Assembly: GCA_963790245.1 (NCBI GenBank)
Contig: CAWBNP010000002.1
Location: 2,170,001-2,234,000, forward strand
Reading direction: 5' to 3'
From: JACCVG01 sp963790245
GTDB taxonomy: Bacteria; Actinomycetota; Thermoleophilia; Solirubrobacterales; Thermoleophilaceae
DNA: 64,000 bases
The notes beneath the pieces are model-generated. The model saw only the letters and a list, made by a program, of their open reading frames with translations. It did no database searches and had not been told where the DNA came from. A program made the translations under genes and the position numbers. Shown piece by piece: positions 27,250 through 37,645 of this stretch (position 1 is its first letter; the number at the start of each line of letters is the position of its first letter).

Positions 27250-27405
27250 TCGGCCTCCGGGGTTAGCTGACGGGCTCGCGCGGAAAGAGTTGCGCTACCG
27301 GCGGAAGGTCGGTCGACCCCGCCCGATTCGCCCCTCGGAGCCCGGTCCGGACTCCGACTCGGTTCCCCCGTTCCCCTCTCGCACGGCAGGAGGGGACTAG
27401 GCAGG
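27250..27405 (-). promoter_or_regulatory. c-di-AMP (ydaO/yuaA) riboswitch
   Basis: On the minus strand the conserved blocks occur in order: ACGGGGGAACC, GGGGCGAATC, then CCTTCCGCC, and the diagnostic 3' block GAGCCCGTCAGCTAACCCC followed by GGAGGC. These match the ydaO-type aptamer, which in actinobacteria typically turns off cell-wall hydrolase genes when c-di-AMP is high. A -10-like TATACT lies just upstream (27414-27419). The whole 27229-27556 gap holds this leader plus the rplM upstream region and no other gene. Confidence 0.9.
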
Positions 27406-27413
27406 CTTGCGGC

Positions 27414-27419
27414 AGTATA
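27414..27419 (-). promoter_or_regulatory. -10 box of the M23/riboswitch promoter
   Basis: TATACT on the minus strand, immediately upstream of the aptamer 5' side. A weak -35 candidate (CTACTT) sits 17 nt further upstream. It positions transcription so that the complete aptamer is in the 5' leader. Confidence 0.45.
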
Positions 27420-27556
27420 AACACGCGCGATCGCCCAAGTAGCGGTTCTGCGGACCTCGGAGGCATGCCAAGGGGCGGCTTGTGTCAAGATACGCGGCCG
27501 CTCCGCCCTCGCGGCGGCAGCCGTTCGCTGGGCGTGCCCAGCCATCTCTCTTGCCC

Positions 27557-27991
27557 ATGAAGACCTACGTAGCCACACCTAACACCCGACAGCGCGACTG
27601 GCTGGTTGTCGACGCCGCCGGCCAGACGCTCGGCCGCCTCGCGACCCAGATCGCGGATGCGCTGCGCGGCAAGCGCAAGCCCGAGTACACGCCCCACTGC
27701 GACATCGGGGATTTCGTCGTGGTCATCAACGCCGAGCAGATCGCCGTCACCGGCCGCAAGCTCGAGCAGAAGCGCTACTACCGCCACTCGGGCTACCCCG
27801 GCGGGCTGCGCTCCCGGACGCTCCAGGAGATGCTCGATCGGCGCCCCGAGGAAGTCATCCGCCTGGCCGTCAAGGGCATGCTGCCGCGCAACCGGCTCGC
27901 GCGCCAGCAGCTGACCAAGCTCAAGATCTACGCCGGCCCCGATCACCCGCACGTCGCCCAGAAGCCGCAGCCGATGGAGTTGATCTCCTGA
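27557..27991 (+). CDS. rplM: 50S ribosomal protein L13
   Basis: Typical 144-residue L13: DWLVVDAAGQTLGRLATQIA, DALRGKRKPEYTPHCDIGDF, VVVINAEQIAVTGRKLEQKR, the signature VKGMLPRNRLARQQLTKLKI and YAGPDHPHVAQKPQP. A GTG at 27482 would add 25 residues not seen in L13, so the ATG is preferred although no clear Shine-Dalgarno precedes it. The TGA overlaps the ATG of rpsI by one base; the L13-S9 pair is universal. Confidence 0.95.
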   Translation: MKTYVATPNTRQRDWLVVDAAGQTLGRLATQIADALRGKRKPEYTPHCDIGDFVVVINAEQIAVTGRKLEQKRYYRHSGYPGGLRSRTLQEMLDRRPEEVIRLAVKGMLPRNRLARQQLTKLKIYAGPDHPHVAQKPQPMELIS

Positions 27992-28836
27992 TGGCCGACG
28001 AAGAGCACAAGGACCAGGCGCCCGAGTCCGGCGAGCAGACGCCGGAGGCGGAGGCCGCGGCCGAGCCGCAGGCCGACGCGCCTGAGGACATGGCCGTCGC
28101 GGAGACTCCGGCGGCTGAAGAACCCGCTGCTGAAGAACCCGCTGCTGAGGAGCCTGCTGCTGAGGAGCCTGCTGCCGAAGAGCCGGCGGCTGAGGATGCT
28201 GCCACTCCCGAGGAGGCACCCGCCACCGAGCGTCCCGCGCGCAAGAGCAAGAAAGCCGACGGCGCCGAGGCTCCCGAGGTCGTTCCCGGTGCAGATCTGG
28301 AGCCCGACCTCGTGCTCGAGCAGCCCCGCGAGCCGGAGGCTTCGGGCGAGGAAGACACCTACGCGAGCAGCGAGGGTTCCGATGAGCCCGCCGAGGCGGG
28401 GACTGCAAGCGATGAGCCCGCGCCGATCACGCCGCTCGAGCTGGCCGCCGACGCGCGTTACAGCGCGACCGGCAAGCGAAAGACGGCCGTCGCGCGGGTG
28501 ATCTTGAAGCCCGGAAGCGGCAACTACACGATCAACCGCCGGACGCTGGAGGAGAACTTCCCGCGCCCGACTCTGCAGCGGATCGCGCAGGACCCGCTCA
28601 AGGCGACCGGCAACGACACGCGGATGGACGTCGTCGCCCGGATTCACGGTGGCGGCGTCGCTTCGCAGGCCGCCGCCCTGCGCCACGGAATCGCCAAGGC
28701 GCTCGTCGAGGCCGATCCGAACCTTCGCGGCGAGCTCAAGCGGCGCGGCTTCCTGACGCGCGACGCGCGCGTCAAGGAGCGCAAGAAGGCCGGGCTGAAG
28801 AAGGCGCGTAAGCGCCCGCAGTTCTCGAAGCGCTGA
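27991..28836 (+). CDS. rpsI: 30S ribosomal protein S9 with long acidic N-terminal extension
   Basis: The last ~130 residues are a normal S9: RYSATGKRKTAVARVILKPG, YTINRRTLEENFPRPTLQRI, VVARIHGGGVASQAAALRHG, and the C-terminal KKARKRPQFSKR that reaches the P site. The first ~150 residues are an unusually long acidic Ala/Glu/Pro region with about six tandem AAEEP units encoded by a 15-bp DNA repeat. Actinobacterial S9 proteins often have shorter acidic extensions. It is likely disordered on the ribosome surface. Confidence 0.95.
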   Translation: MADEEHKDQAPESGEQTPEAEAAAEPQADAPEDMAVAETPAAEEPAAEEPAAEEPAAEEPAAEEPAAEDAATPEEAPATERPARKSKKADGAEAPEVVPGADLEPDLVLEQPREPEASGEEDTYASSEGSDEPAEAGTASDEPAPITPLELAADARYSATGKRKTAVARVILKPGSGNYTINRRTLEENFPRPTLQRIAQDPLKATGNDTRMDVVARIHGGGVASQAAALRHGIAKALVEADPNLRGELKRRGFLTRDARVKERKKAGLKKARKRPQFSKR

Positions 28837-28854
28837 GCGCTGGGTTCGCCGGAC

Positions 28855-30219
28855 GTGCAGAAGCTGTTCGGCACCGACGGTGTTCGCGGTCGCGCCGGCG
28901 AGTTCCTGACCGCCGAGCTGGCGCTCGCACTCGGCCGTGGGGCGGTCTGCGCCTCAGAAGCCGCTGAGCCACAGGTCCTGATCGTTCGGGACACCCGCGA
29001 GTCGGGTCACATGCTCGAGGCGGCGTTGGCCGCCGGGGTCGCCGCTGCCGGTGGCCATGCCCTGCTGGGCGGAGTTCTGCCGACCCCGGGAGCGCCCCTC
29101 CTTCTGCGCCGCTACGGATTCGACCTCGCGGTCGTGATCTCGGCCTCGCACAACCCCTACCGCGACAACGGGATCAAGTTCTTCGGGCCGGAGGGCACGA
29201 AGCTCTCCGATGAGGCCGAGGCTCGCGTCGAAGCCGAGGTCGCCACGCCCTCGGCGCCCGCCGAGCATCCGGGGCGCGTGAGGGAGCTGCACGGCGCACC
29301 GGGCGACTACCTGCGCGAGCTCGAGCTGCGCTTCAAGGACCTCGACCTCAGTTCGTTGCGGATCCTGCTCGATTGCGCCAACGGTGCGACTTTCAGCGTG
29401 GCTCCCGAGATCTTCCGCAGGCTGGGGGGCAACGGTCGAGGTGATCGCCGTAGAGCCGGATGGCCGCAACATCAACGAGGGCTGCGGCTCGACCCACGTC
29501 GAGGCGCTCGCCGAGCTGGTCGGCCCGGGAGGGCTCGACGTCGGCTTCGCCTTCGACGGCGACGGCGATCGGGTACTCGCGGTCGACCGGTACGGCGAGG
29601 TGGTCGACGGCGACGAGCTGATCGCGCTCGCCGCCATCCACCTCAAGAACGCCGGTCGGCTACCCGGCGGCGGCGTGGCCGTCACCGTGATGACCAACTA
29701 CGGCTTTCACACGGCGATGGCCGAGCACGGGATCGAGGTCGCGACCACGGCGGTCGGCGACCGACACGTGCTAGCGGAGCTGCTGCAGCGCGGCTGGGCG
29801 CTCGGCGGCGAGCAGTCGGGCCACATCATCGACACGTCCTTCGTGCCGTCTGGCGACGGGATCGCCTCGGCGCTGTTGACGCTCGAGGCCCTCGCCGGGG
29901 GCGACCTGGCCGACCGCGAGCGCGATGCGAAAGCTGCCGCAGCAGACTCGTCAACGTGACCGTCGCCGATCGCGGCTCGCTGGAAGGCGCCGAGGCCGTC
30001 TGGGAAGCCGTCTCTTCCGAGGGCGAGGCGCTCGAGGGCCGCGGCCGCGTGCTCGTGCGGGCCTCCGGCACAGAGCCGCTGGTGCGCGTGATGGTCGAGG
30101 CGCCCGAGCGCGAAGAATGCGACGCCGTCACCGACCTCCTGGTCGCGGTCGTGGAACGCGAACTGGGCCTGAGGGGCCGAGAGGGTCTCCGGGCGCGCCT
30201 GCGCTCGCCGGTAGCCTGA
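28855..30219 (+). CDS. glmM: phosphoglucosamine mutase (frame-disrupted)
   Basis: Converts glucosamine-6-P to glucosamine-1-P for cell-wall precursors. FGTDGVRGRAGEFLTAELAL at the N terminus; the phospho-Ser loop VVISASHNPYRDNGIKFFGP; metal loop GLDVGFAFDGDGDRVLAVDR; GGEQSGHIIDTSFVPSGDGI; C-terminal RVLVRASGTEPLVRVMVEAP. Frame breaks: one extra G near 29430, another near 29921 and an extra C near 29944. GTG start at 28855, 18 bp after rpsI. Confidence 0.93.
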   Translation: MQKLFGTDGVRGRAGEFLTAELALALGRGAVCASEAAEPQVLIVRDTRESGHMLEAALAAGVAAAGGHALLGGVLPTPGAPLLLRRYGFDLAVVISASHNPYRDNGIKFFGPEGTKLSDEAEARVEAEVATPSAPAEHPGRVRELHGAPGDYLRELELRFKDLDLSSLRILLDCANGATFSVAPEIFRRLGGNGRGDRRRAGWPQHQRGLRLDPRRGARRAGRPGRARRRLRLRRRRRSGTRGRPVRRGGRRRRADRARRHPPQERRSATRRRRGRHRDDQLRLSHGDGRARDRGRDHGGRRPTRASGAAAARLGARRRAVGPHHRHVLRAVWRRDRLGAVDARGPRRGRPGRPRARCESCRSRLVNVTVADRGSLEGAEAVWEAVSSEGEALEGRGRVLVRASGTEPLVRVMVEAPEREECDAVTDLLVAVVERELGLRGREGLRARLRSPVA

Positions 30220-30226
30220 CCGCTCT

Positions 30227-32082
30227 ATGTGCGGAATCGTCGGATACGTCGGGGACCGCCCCTGCGAGGAGATACTGCTCCAGGGCCTCGAGAAGCTCGA
30301 GTACCGCGGTTATGACTCGGCCGGGATCTCGTTGCTCGACCCGGACGGGTTCAAGACCCTGCGCGCGGTCGGCAACCTGTCGGCGTTGCGCGCGGCGATC
30401 GAGGAACGTCGGAACGGCGACGGCCCCGATGGTCAGGCGCAGGCCACGACGGGGATCGGTCACACCCGGTGGGCCACGCACGGGCGCGTCAGCGAGGCCA
30501 ACGCCCATCCTCACACCGACACTGCCGACGGCGTCCAGATCGTGCTCAACGGGATCGTCGAGAACCACGCGGAACTGCGCGAGCGGCTGGTGGCCGATGG
30601 CGCCCGCTTCACATCGGAGACCGACGCCGAGGCCGTCGCCCACCTGATCGCCCACCACTACGACGGCGACCTCGTCGCCGCCGTACGCGCCACCTACGCG
30701 GAGCTGCGCGGCCACTACGCGTTCGTGGCGATGGCCGCTGATCAGCCCGGGCTGCTGGTCGGCGCCCGCAAGGAGCCGCCGCTGGTGATCGGGGTCGGCG
30801 ACGGCGAGCAGTTCATCGGTTCGGCGATCCCGGCCTTCCTCCAGCACACGGCGCGCGTCCAGCTGGTCGAGGACGACGAGATCGTCGCGCTGCGACCGGG
30901 CGGGGCGCGACGTTCTTCAACGCGATCACCGGCGAGCCGATCGAACGCGCGGTCGACGAGATCGACTGGGACGAGGAGGCCGCCGAGAAGGGCGGTTATG
31001 AGACCTTCATGATGAAGGAGATCCATGAGCAGCCGACGGCGCTCGGCGAGACGATTTTCGACCGGCTGGCGACCGACCACATCGAGCTCGGCGAGATCGG
31101 GATCTCAGATGACGAGCTCCGCGGGATCCGACGGATCGTGATCATCGCCTGCGGGACCTCCTACCACGCTGGACTTGTCGGCCGCTACGCGATCGAGGCC
31201 TGGGCGCGCGTCCCGGTCGAGACCGAGGTCGCCTCCGAGTACCGCTACCGCGATCCGGTCGTCGGTCCCGACGACCTCGTGATCGGGATCTCGCAGTCGG
31301 GCGAGACCGCCGACACGCTCGCCGCGATGCGGCTCGCGCGCGAACGCGGCGCCAAGGTGTTGGCGATCACCAACGTGATGGGTAGCCAGGCCACGCGCGA
31401 CTCAGACGGCGTCCTCTTCACGCGCGCGGGGCTCGAGATCGGCGTCGCCGCGACCAAGACCTACGTCTCCCAGGTGGCGGCGATGTACTTGATCGCGCTG
31501 AAGCTCGCCGAGGTGCGCGGCACGCTGGGGACCGAACGACTGACCGAGTTGATCGCCGAGCTCGCGGCCCTGCCCGGCCACGTGAGCGACCTGCTCGAGC
31601 ACGCCGAGGAGGACGTCGTCGCGATCGCGGAGCACTGGCGAGCGTCGGAGTTCTTCCTCTATCTCGGCCGACACATCGGGCTGCCGGTCGCGCTGGAGGG
31701 AGCCCTCAAGCTGAAGGAGATCTCCTACATCCCGACCGACGCCTACGCGGCCGGCGAAATGAAGCACGGGCCGATCGCTCTGCTCTCGGAGGACACCCCG
31801 GTCGTCTGCGTGGCGACCGACGCCCCGGTGCTCGACAAGGTGCTCTCCAACATCTCGGAGGTTCGCGCGCGCGGCGCGCACGTCGTTGCGGTTGCGACCG
31901 AAGGCGATCGGCGCGTCAAGGACTACGCCGAGGAGGTCCTCTACGTACCGCGCACCGATCCCCTGCTGCAGCCGATCCTCGCCGTTATCCCGCTCCAGCT
32001 GCTGGCCTACCGGATCGCGACGCTGCGTGGTTTGAACGTCGATCAGCCGCGCAACTTGGCGAAGACCGTCACCGTCGAGTAG
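30227..32082 (+). CDS. glmS: glucosamine-fructose-6-phosphate aminotransferase (one frame break)
   Basis: Makes glucosamine-6-P from fructose-6-P and glutamine. Cys2 nucleophile (MCGIVGYVGDRPCEE), then GHTRWATHGRVSEANAHPHT; SIS domains with IACGTSYHAGLVGRYAIEAW, ISQSGETADTLAAMRLARER and GALKLKEISYIPTDAYAAGE, ending DQPRNLAKTVTVE. A single break near 30905, inside the linker between the glutaminase and isomerase domains, splits it. Located 7 bp after glmM, a logical pathway pair. No glmS ribozyme is seen upstream. Confidence 0.95.
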
Positions 32083-32125
32083 CTGGACGGCGTGTTGCGT
32101 CGCATCTCCGCGTCCTCGCCCGCTC

Positions 32126-32142
32126 CGCGTGCGTAGCACGCG
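32126..32142 (+). terminator. hairpin after glmS
   Basis: CGCGTGC/GCACGCG, a perfect 7-bp stem with a 3-nt loop, 44 bp after the glmS stop. The same stem sequence recurs at 53875-53892. There is no T-tract; a terminator or RNA-protection hairpin is likely. The rest of the 32083-32208 gap shows no gene. Confidence 0.5.
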
Positions 32143-32208
32143 TTCGGGGCTGCGTCCTTGACCTGCTCGCAACCCGCTCGCCCAGCCCAGCCAGTTACGC
32201 TCGATCAG

Positions 32209-32583
32209 ATGACGGGGATCGGAATGGACCTGCTCGAGGTCGCGCGCATGGAGCGCGCCCTGCACCGTCGCCCGGCGCTTGCCCAGCGGCTGTTCAGCGA
32301 CGCCGAAATCGCCTACGCGGAGGCACGCGTCAGACCCGCGACCCACCTCGCAGCGCGGTTCTGCGCGAAGGAGGCGGCGGTCAAGGCGCTTGGCCTCGAG
32401 GTCTGGGGCTACCGCGACGTCGAGGTCGTACCCGGGAAGACCGGACCGCGGCTCGCGCTGGGCGGCGTAGTCGCCGATCAGGCCCGGCTGCTCGGGGTCG
32501 AGGTGGTCGTCTCGCTGACCCACGACCGTTCGATCGCGGGCGCGACCGCGCTGCTCATCCCGGCTGCCGAAGACTCCACGTGA
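32209..32583 (+). CDS. acpS: holo-[acyl-carrier-protein] synthase
   Basis: Transfers phosphopantetheine from CoA to ACP. GIGMDLLEVARMERALHRRP has the metal Asp; HLAARFCAKEAAVKALGLEV has the second acidic residue; VSLTHDRSIAGATALLIPA is the C-terminal block. 124 residues, normal. The ATG at 32209 is the first Met giving a standard N terminus. Its TGA overlaps the GTG of nnr (GTGA). Confidence 0.93.
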   Translation: MTGIGMDLLEVARMERALHRRPALAQRLFSDAEIAYAEARVRPATHLAARFCAKEAAVKALGLEVWGYRDVEVVPGKTGPRLALGGVVADQARLLGVEVVVSLTHDRSIAGATALLIPAAEDST

Positions 32584-34092
32584 CCCTCCCCGCCTGGGTC
32601 GATCCGCTTTATGACGCCGCCGAGATGCGCGCCGTCGACCGCTGGGCGATCGAATCCGGGATTCCCTCGCTCGACTTGATGGAGCGCGCGGGCGCCGGGC
32701 TCGCGCGCGCAGCCGAGACTCTCGCCTCGGGCTCCCCGCTGCCGATCAGGATCGTTGTCGGCAAGGGCAACAACGGTGGCGACGGTTTCGTCGCGGCGCG
32801 GCTCCTGCGCGACGCCGGGTGGCCGGTCGAGGTGCTCTCGCCGGTGGATCTCGCGGCGACCGAGGGCGATGCTCGCGCCAACCTCGAGCGGCTGCCCGGC
32901 GGAGGGCCCGAACCGCTCGCCGACGGCGCGCTGGGGGGCTCGGCCTGCGTCGTGGACTGCCTGCTCGGGACCGGTTTCAGCGGGGCCGTGCGCGAACCGC
33001 TCGCGGGCGCGATCGACGCGATCAACCGCTGCGAGGCGCCCGTTCTCGCCTGCGACGTCCCTTCGGGAGTCGACGCCTCCGACGGCCGGATCGAAGGAGT
33101 CGCCGTGCGGGCGACGGCGACCGCCACCTTCCACGGCTCGAAGATCGGTCTGGCGGTTTCGCCGGGCAAGGACCGCGCCGGCGCGGTCTCGGTGCTCGAT
33201 ATCGGCGTCCCCTCGGGTGCGCCGGTGCCGGAGCTCGCCGGGGAGATCAGCCGCCGCTCGCTGGCGCGGGTACCGGCGCGTGCGCAGGACGGGACGAAGT
33301 TCGCCTCCGGCCAGCTGGCGATCGCCGGCGGCTCACGCGGCATGACTGGCGCGGTGGCGCTCACGGCGATGGCCGCGCACGAGCGGGCGCCGGGTACGTC
33401 CAGGTCGCGGTGCCCGCGTCGCTGGAGCCGATTCTCGAGGGCAAGCTGCTCGAGCCGATGACGCGCGGCCTCCCGGACGCCGAAGGCGCGCTGATCGTTG
33501 ATGGCGTCGACCCGTTCCTCGAGTTCGCGTCGCGAGCCGCCGCCGTCGTGCTCGGGCCTGGACTCGGCCGCTCCGGCGACGCGTTCGCCTTTGCGACCGA
33601 GCTCGCCTGGCGGATCGAAGTGCCGCTGCTGATCGACGCCGACGGCCTCAACGCCCACGCTGGGCACGTCGAGCAGCTCGCGCGGCGCAGCGCCGCGACG
33701 ATCCTGACCCCACACGCCGGCGAGGCCGCGCGCCTGCTCGGGTGCGATTCCGACCACGTCGCCGGCAATCGGATCGCCGCCGCGCGCGAGCTCGCCGAGC
33801 GCGCGCAGGCGATCGTCGTCCTCAAGGGCGATGACACGATCGTCTGCGGCCCCGAAGGGCCGCTCGCCATCAGCCCCGGAGGCTGCCCGGCGCTCGCCTC
33901 CGCGGGAACCGGCGACGTCCTCTCGGGCGTGATCGGAGCGTGGCTCTCCAAGGGCGTTGATCCGTTCGAGGCCGCAGCAGCCGGCGTGCTCGGCCATTCG
34001 CTCGCGGGGGTGAGGCCACGACCCGGGTCGGCGCCGATCACATGATCGCCTCCGATGTCATCGATGCCCTCCCGGCGGCGCTTGCGCGATGA
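32580..34092 (+). CDS. nnr: bifunctional NAD(P)H-hydrate epimerase/dehydratase (frame-disrupted)
   Basis: Repairs hydrated NAD(P)H. The N-terminal epimerase (YjeF_N) shows AEMRAVDRWAIESGIPSLDL, VVGKGNNGGDGFVAARLLRD and LACDVPSGVDASDGRIEG. The C-terminal ADP-dependent dehydratase (ribokinase-like) shows VVLGPGLGRSGDAFAFATEL, PLLIDADGLNAH, ILTPHAGEAARLLG, IVVLKGDDTIV and the catalytic ASAGTGDVLSGVIGAWLSKG. Breaks near 33390 and 34012. GTG start overlaps acpS, and its TGA overlaps the alr ATG. Confidence 0.92.
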
Positions 34093-35195
34093 GGGCGCTC
34101 GCGCAGATCGACGACGGGGCGATCGCCCGCAACTGCGTGCGGCTCAAGGACGCGCTCGGATCCGCGTCGCTCTGTGCCGTCGTCAAGGCTGACGGCTACG
34201 GACACGGAATGGTCGAATCGGCCCGCGCCGCGCTCGCCGGCGGGGCCGCGCAGGCGGCGGTGGCGACGGCCGCCGAGGCCACCGCGCTCGAGGCCGCCGG
34301 GATCGACCGGGTGCTCGTGATGGGGGCACTCTCGCGGGACGAGCTCGTCGAGGCGGCGGCGGCCCGTGCGGAGGTCGTCGTCTGGGATCTGGACTTCCTG
34401 CCGGCGATCGACCGAGTCGCACAGGGGGCCGGAGCGCCGCTCGGGGTGCACGTCAAGCTCGACAGCGGGATGGGTCGGCTGGGTGCCCGTGACCCGGCGG
34501 TGGTCTACGAGCTCGCCGAGCGGATCAGCGCCGCCCCCGATCTCAGGCTCACGGGCGTCATGACTCACTTCGCGACCGCCGACGAACGCGGCGACGAGCA
34601 CTTCCCCGCTCAGCTGAAGCGGTTCACCGCGGTCGTTGAGGCGCTCAAGCAGACCTACCCCGACCTGATCGCCCACGCGGCCAACAGCGCGGCCGTCCTA
34701 CGCGAACCGGCGAGCCACTTCGACATGGCCCGCTGCGGCGTCGCGATTTACGGACTCGACCCGTTCGGTGCCGACCCGGCTGCGGCCGGGCTCGAGCCGG
34801 CGCTCCGCCTCAGCTCCTACGTCGCCACGGTCAAGGCGCTCGAGCCGGGCGACTCAGTCGGTTACGGCCGCGCCTGGTCGCGGAGGCGTCGACGTCGATC
34901 GCCGTGCTGCCGATCGGCTACGCCGACGGCGTGCGGCGCGGACTCAGCAACAACGCAGAGGTCCTGATCGGCGGCCGCCGCTACCCGCTCGTCGGGACCG
35001 TGAGCATGGACAACGTCACCGTCGACCTCGGGCCCGGCCGTTCCGTCGCGGTCGGCGAGGAGGCGGTGCTGATCGGCAAGCAGGGGTCCGAGCAGATCCT
35101 CTGCGAGGACGGTCGCCGAGCACCTCGACACGATCAACTACGAGGTGACGTGCGGCGTGAGCGCGAGGGTGCCGCGGGAGCACCTAGGGGCGTGA
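34089..35195 (+). CDS. alr: alanine racemase (frame-disrupted)
   Basis: PLP enzyme making D-alanine. PLP-lysine motif LCAVVKADGYGHGMVESARA; HVKLDSGMGRLG; GVMTHFATADE; HAANSAAVLREPASHFDMAR; RCGVAIYGLDPFG; C-terminal IAVLPIGYADGVRRGLSNNA, and catalytic Tyr region VGTVSMDNVTVDLGP. Breaks near 34880 and 35113. It is the second D-amino-acid racemase in the window after murI. The stop overlaps the cca GTG. Confidence 0.93.
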
Positions 35196-36635
35196 GGGTC
35201 GAGCGACTCGACGGCGCGCCGGCGGTCACGACCGTCCGCGCCGCCCTCGAAGGAATCAGCGCGGCGTGGCTCGTCGGCGGCACGCTGCGCGATGCGCTGC
35301 TCGAGCGGGAGTTGCGCGACGTCGACCTGGCGGTCGACGCCGACCCCAAGGCGGCTGCTCACGCGGTCGCGACGGCGGCGGGCGGCCCGGTCTTCCCCCT
35401 GTCGGAGACCAGTTCGGCGGCTGGCGCGCCCTGAGCGCGCGACGGCCGCTGGACACTGCGACGTCTCGCCGCTCCAGGGCCCGACGATCGAGGCCGATCT
35501 CGCCCAACGCGACTTCAGCATCAACGCGATGGCGAGCCCGCTGCGCGGGCGGCGAGCTGATCGATCTCCACGGCGGAATGACCGACCTCGTCGGCAGGCC
35601 TGCTGCGGGTGCTCGGCCCAGAGGCCTACGCAGCCGACCCGCTGCGGCCGCTGCGGCTGGTGCGGCTCGCCAGCGAGCTCGGTCTCGCGGTCGAGCGCCG
35701 AGACCGAGACGCTCACGACTCGACGCCGCGGCGCCGCGGATCGCAGAGGCATCCGGCGAGCGGGTCTTTGCCGAGCTCAGGCGGGTGATCGTGCGCGAGC
35801 GGTCGCCGGCCTGGGCTCTGCCGGACACGCTCGGCGTCACCGCGCGCAGTGCTTCCAGAGGTCGCACGACCTGCACGGCGTGGAGCAGAGCCACTTCCAC
35901 CACCTCGATGTGCACGACCACACGATCGAGGTGCTGGCCCGGCAGGTCGAGCTCGAGGACGATCTCGAGCCGGCTGTTCGGGGAGGCGGGCAGCCGCTGG
36001 CGGCGGTGCTCGACGAGCCGTTCGCCGATCAGCTCACGCGCGCGCGAGGCGCTGCGCTTCGGCGCCCTGTTCCACGACATCGGCAAGCCGGCGACCCGCG
36101 GCGTGCGCGAGGACGGACGAGTCACCTTCATCGGCCACGACGGCGTGGGGGAGCGAGATGGTGTCCGAGACTCTGCCGTCGGCTGCGCACCAGCGAGCGG
36201 CTGCGCTCGTTTCTCGGGGCGCTGACCCGCCACCACCTGGTGCTCGGGTTCCTGGTGCACGAGGCTCCGCTGTCGCGCCGCGCGGTCTACACGTACCTGT
36301 CGGTCTGCTCACCGGTGGAGGTCGAGGTCACCGCGCTGTCGTGCGCCGACCGGCTGGCCACCCGCGGGCGCAACGCCGAGCCGCGATCGAGGCACACCTC
36401 GAGCTGGCCGCCGAGCTGATGGGCGAGGCGCTGCGCTGGCGGGCGGCGGGCGGGCCACCGAAGCCCCCGATTGCGCGGCGACGACCTCGCCGCAGTCACT
36501 CGGCATCGAGCGGGGCCCGGAGCTCGGCAAGCTCCTGGCGCGCTCTGCAGGAGGCGCGCTTCGCCGGCGAGATCGAGACCCGCGCCGAGGCCGTGAAGCT
36601 CGCGCGCGAACTGCAGTCAGAATCCGCAGCCATGA
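35192..36635 (+). CDS. cca: CCA-adding/poly(A)-polymerase-type nucleotidyltransferase with HD domain (frame-disrupted)
   Basis: Adds or repairs tRNA 3' CCA, or a related activity. SAAWLVGGTLRDALLERELR and DVDLAVDADPKAAAHAVATA carry the DxD catalytic pair. IEADLAQRDFSINAMA and LIDLHGGMTDLVGRLLRVLG are the RRDF- and neck-type motifs. The HD domain reads HHLDVHDHTIEVLA and RFGALFHDIGKPATRGVRED. Ten or so single-base gains split it. The start is GTG at 35192 overlapping alr; the true stop probably overlaps the corA ATG. Confidence 0.85.
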
Positions 36636-37616
36636 CGATCGTCGACTGCGGCGTATACGAGGACGGGCGTGCGGCGCGCGGGCGACGTCGACCTCGCGGG
36701 ACGCGTACGCCGCCTGCCGCGGGACGAGAGCTTCGTCTGGATCGGCCTCCACGAGCCGACGCAGGCCGGAGTTCGACTCGGTCGCGCGCGAGTTCAACCT
36801 GCACGAGCTGGCGGTCGAGGACGCGATCAACGCCCACCAGCGACCGAAGCTCGAGATCTACGGGGACTCGCTGTTCATGGTTCTGCACCCGGCGCGCTAC
36901 ATCGACGCCACGGAGACCGTCGAGTTCGGCGAGATCCTGCTGTTCGTGGGCGCCGACTTCCTGATCTCGGTCCGGCACGGCGCGGCGAGCGCGCTCCACG
37001 AGGTCCGGCTGCAGGTCGAGGCGCGACCGGATCTCCTGCGCTGCGGCCCGGGTGCGATGCTCCACGCGATCGTCGACCGGGTGGTCGACGACTACCAGCC
37101 GGTGATCGACGGGATCGAGGACGACATCGAGGAGGTCGAGGCCGAGGTCTTCTCGACCCCAGCGCAGCAATCCGGCCGAGCGGATCTACCAGCTCCAAGG
37201 GCGAGGTCATCCAGTTCCACCGAGCGACGGGGCCCCTGCTCGAGCCGCTGCGCAAGCATCGCCTCCGGGCGCGTTCCGCTGATCCACGAGGACGTGCGCG
37301 CCTACTTCCGAGATGTCTATGACCACGCGTGCGCGCGGATGAGAACGTCGACGACGTTCAACGAGCTGCTGCCAGGCGCGCTGCGAGGCCAATCTCGCCC
37401 AGGTCGGCGCCTGCGCCAGAACGAGGACGTGCGCAAGATCTCGGCCTGGGTGGCGATCCTCGCCGTGCCGACGATGATCGCCGGGATCTACGGGATGAAC
37501 TTCGACTACATGCCCGAGCTGCAGCGAGCCGCTGGGCTACCCCGCTGGTGCTCGTCGTGATGGTCGTCATCTGCGGGTTCCTGTACCGGCGCTTCCACCG
37601 CTCCGGCTGGCTGTAG
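36632..37616 (+). CDS. corA: CorA-type magnesium/divalent cation channel (frame-disrupted)
   Basis: Long cytoplasmic N domain: ESFVWIGLHEPTQAEFDSVA, LAVEDAINAHQRPKLEIYGD and ALHEVRLQVEARPDLLRCGP. The pore end carries the family signature YGMNF (in AGIYGMNFDYMPEL), followed by the second membrane helix LVLVVMVVICGFLYRRFHRS. At least five single-base gains interrupt it (near 36672, 36770, 37175, 37263, 37345, 37405). Probably Mg2+ uptake; Co2+/Ni2+ are possible. Confidence 0.88.
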
Positions 37617-37645
37617 CCCTGACAGATCAGATAGGTTGCGCCGCC

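Noticed and set aside
26248..27270. 340-codon plus-strand frame opposite the M23 gene
   Set aside because: Mirror frame of a GC-rich gene; composition is low-complexity Val/Leu/Gly and no family is recognisable, while the minus strand has signal peptide and zinc motifs.
27482..27556. GTG start extending L13 by 25 residues
   Set aside because: The extension is not L13-like and overlaps the promoter region; the ATG gives the standard N terminus.
30100..30230. glmS ribozyme upstream of glmS
   Set aside because: glmS begins 7 bp after glmM; there is no room and no ribozyme core.
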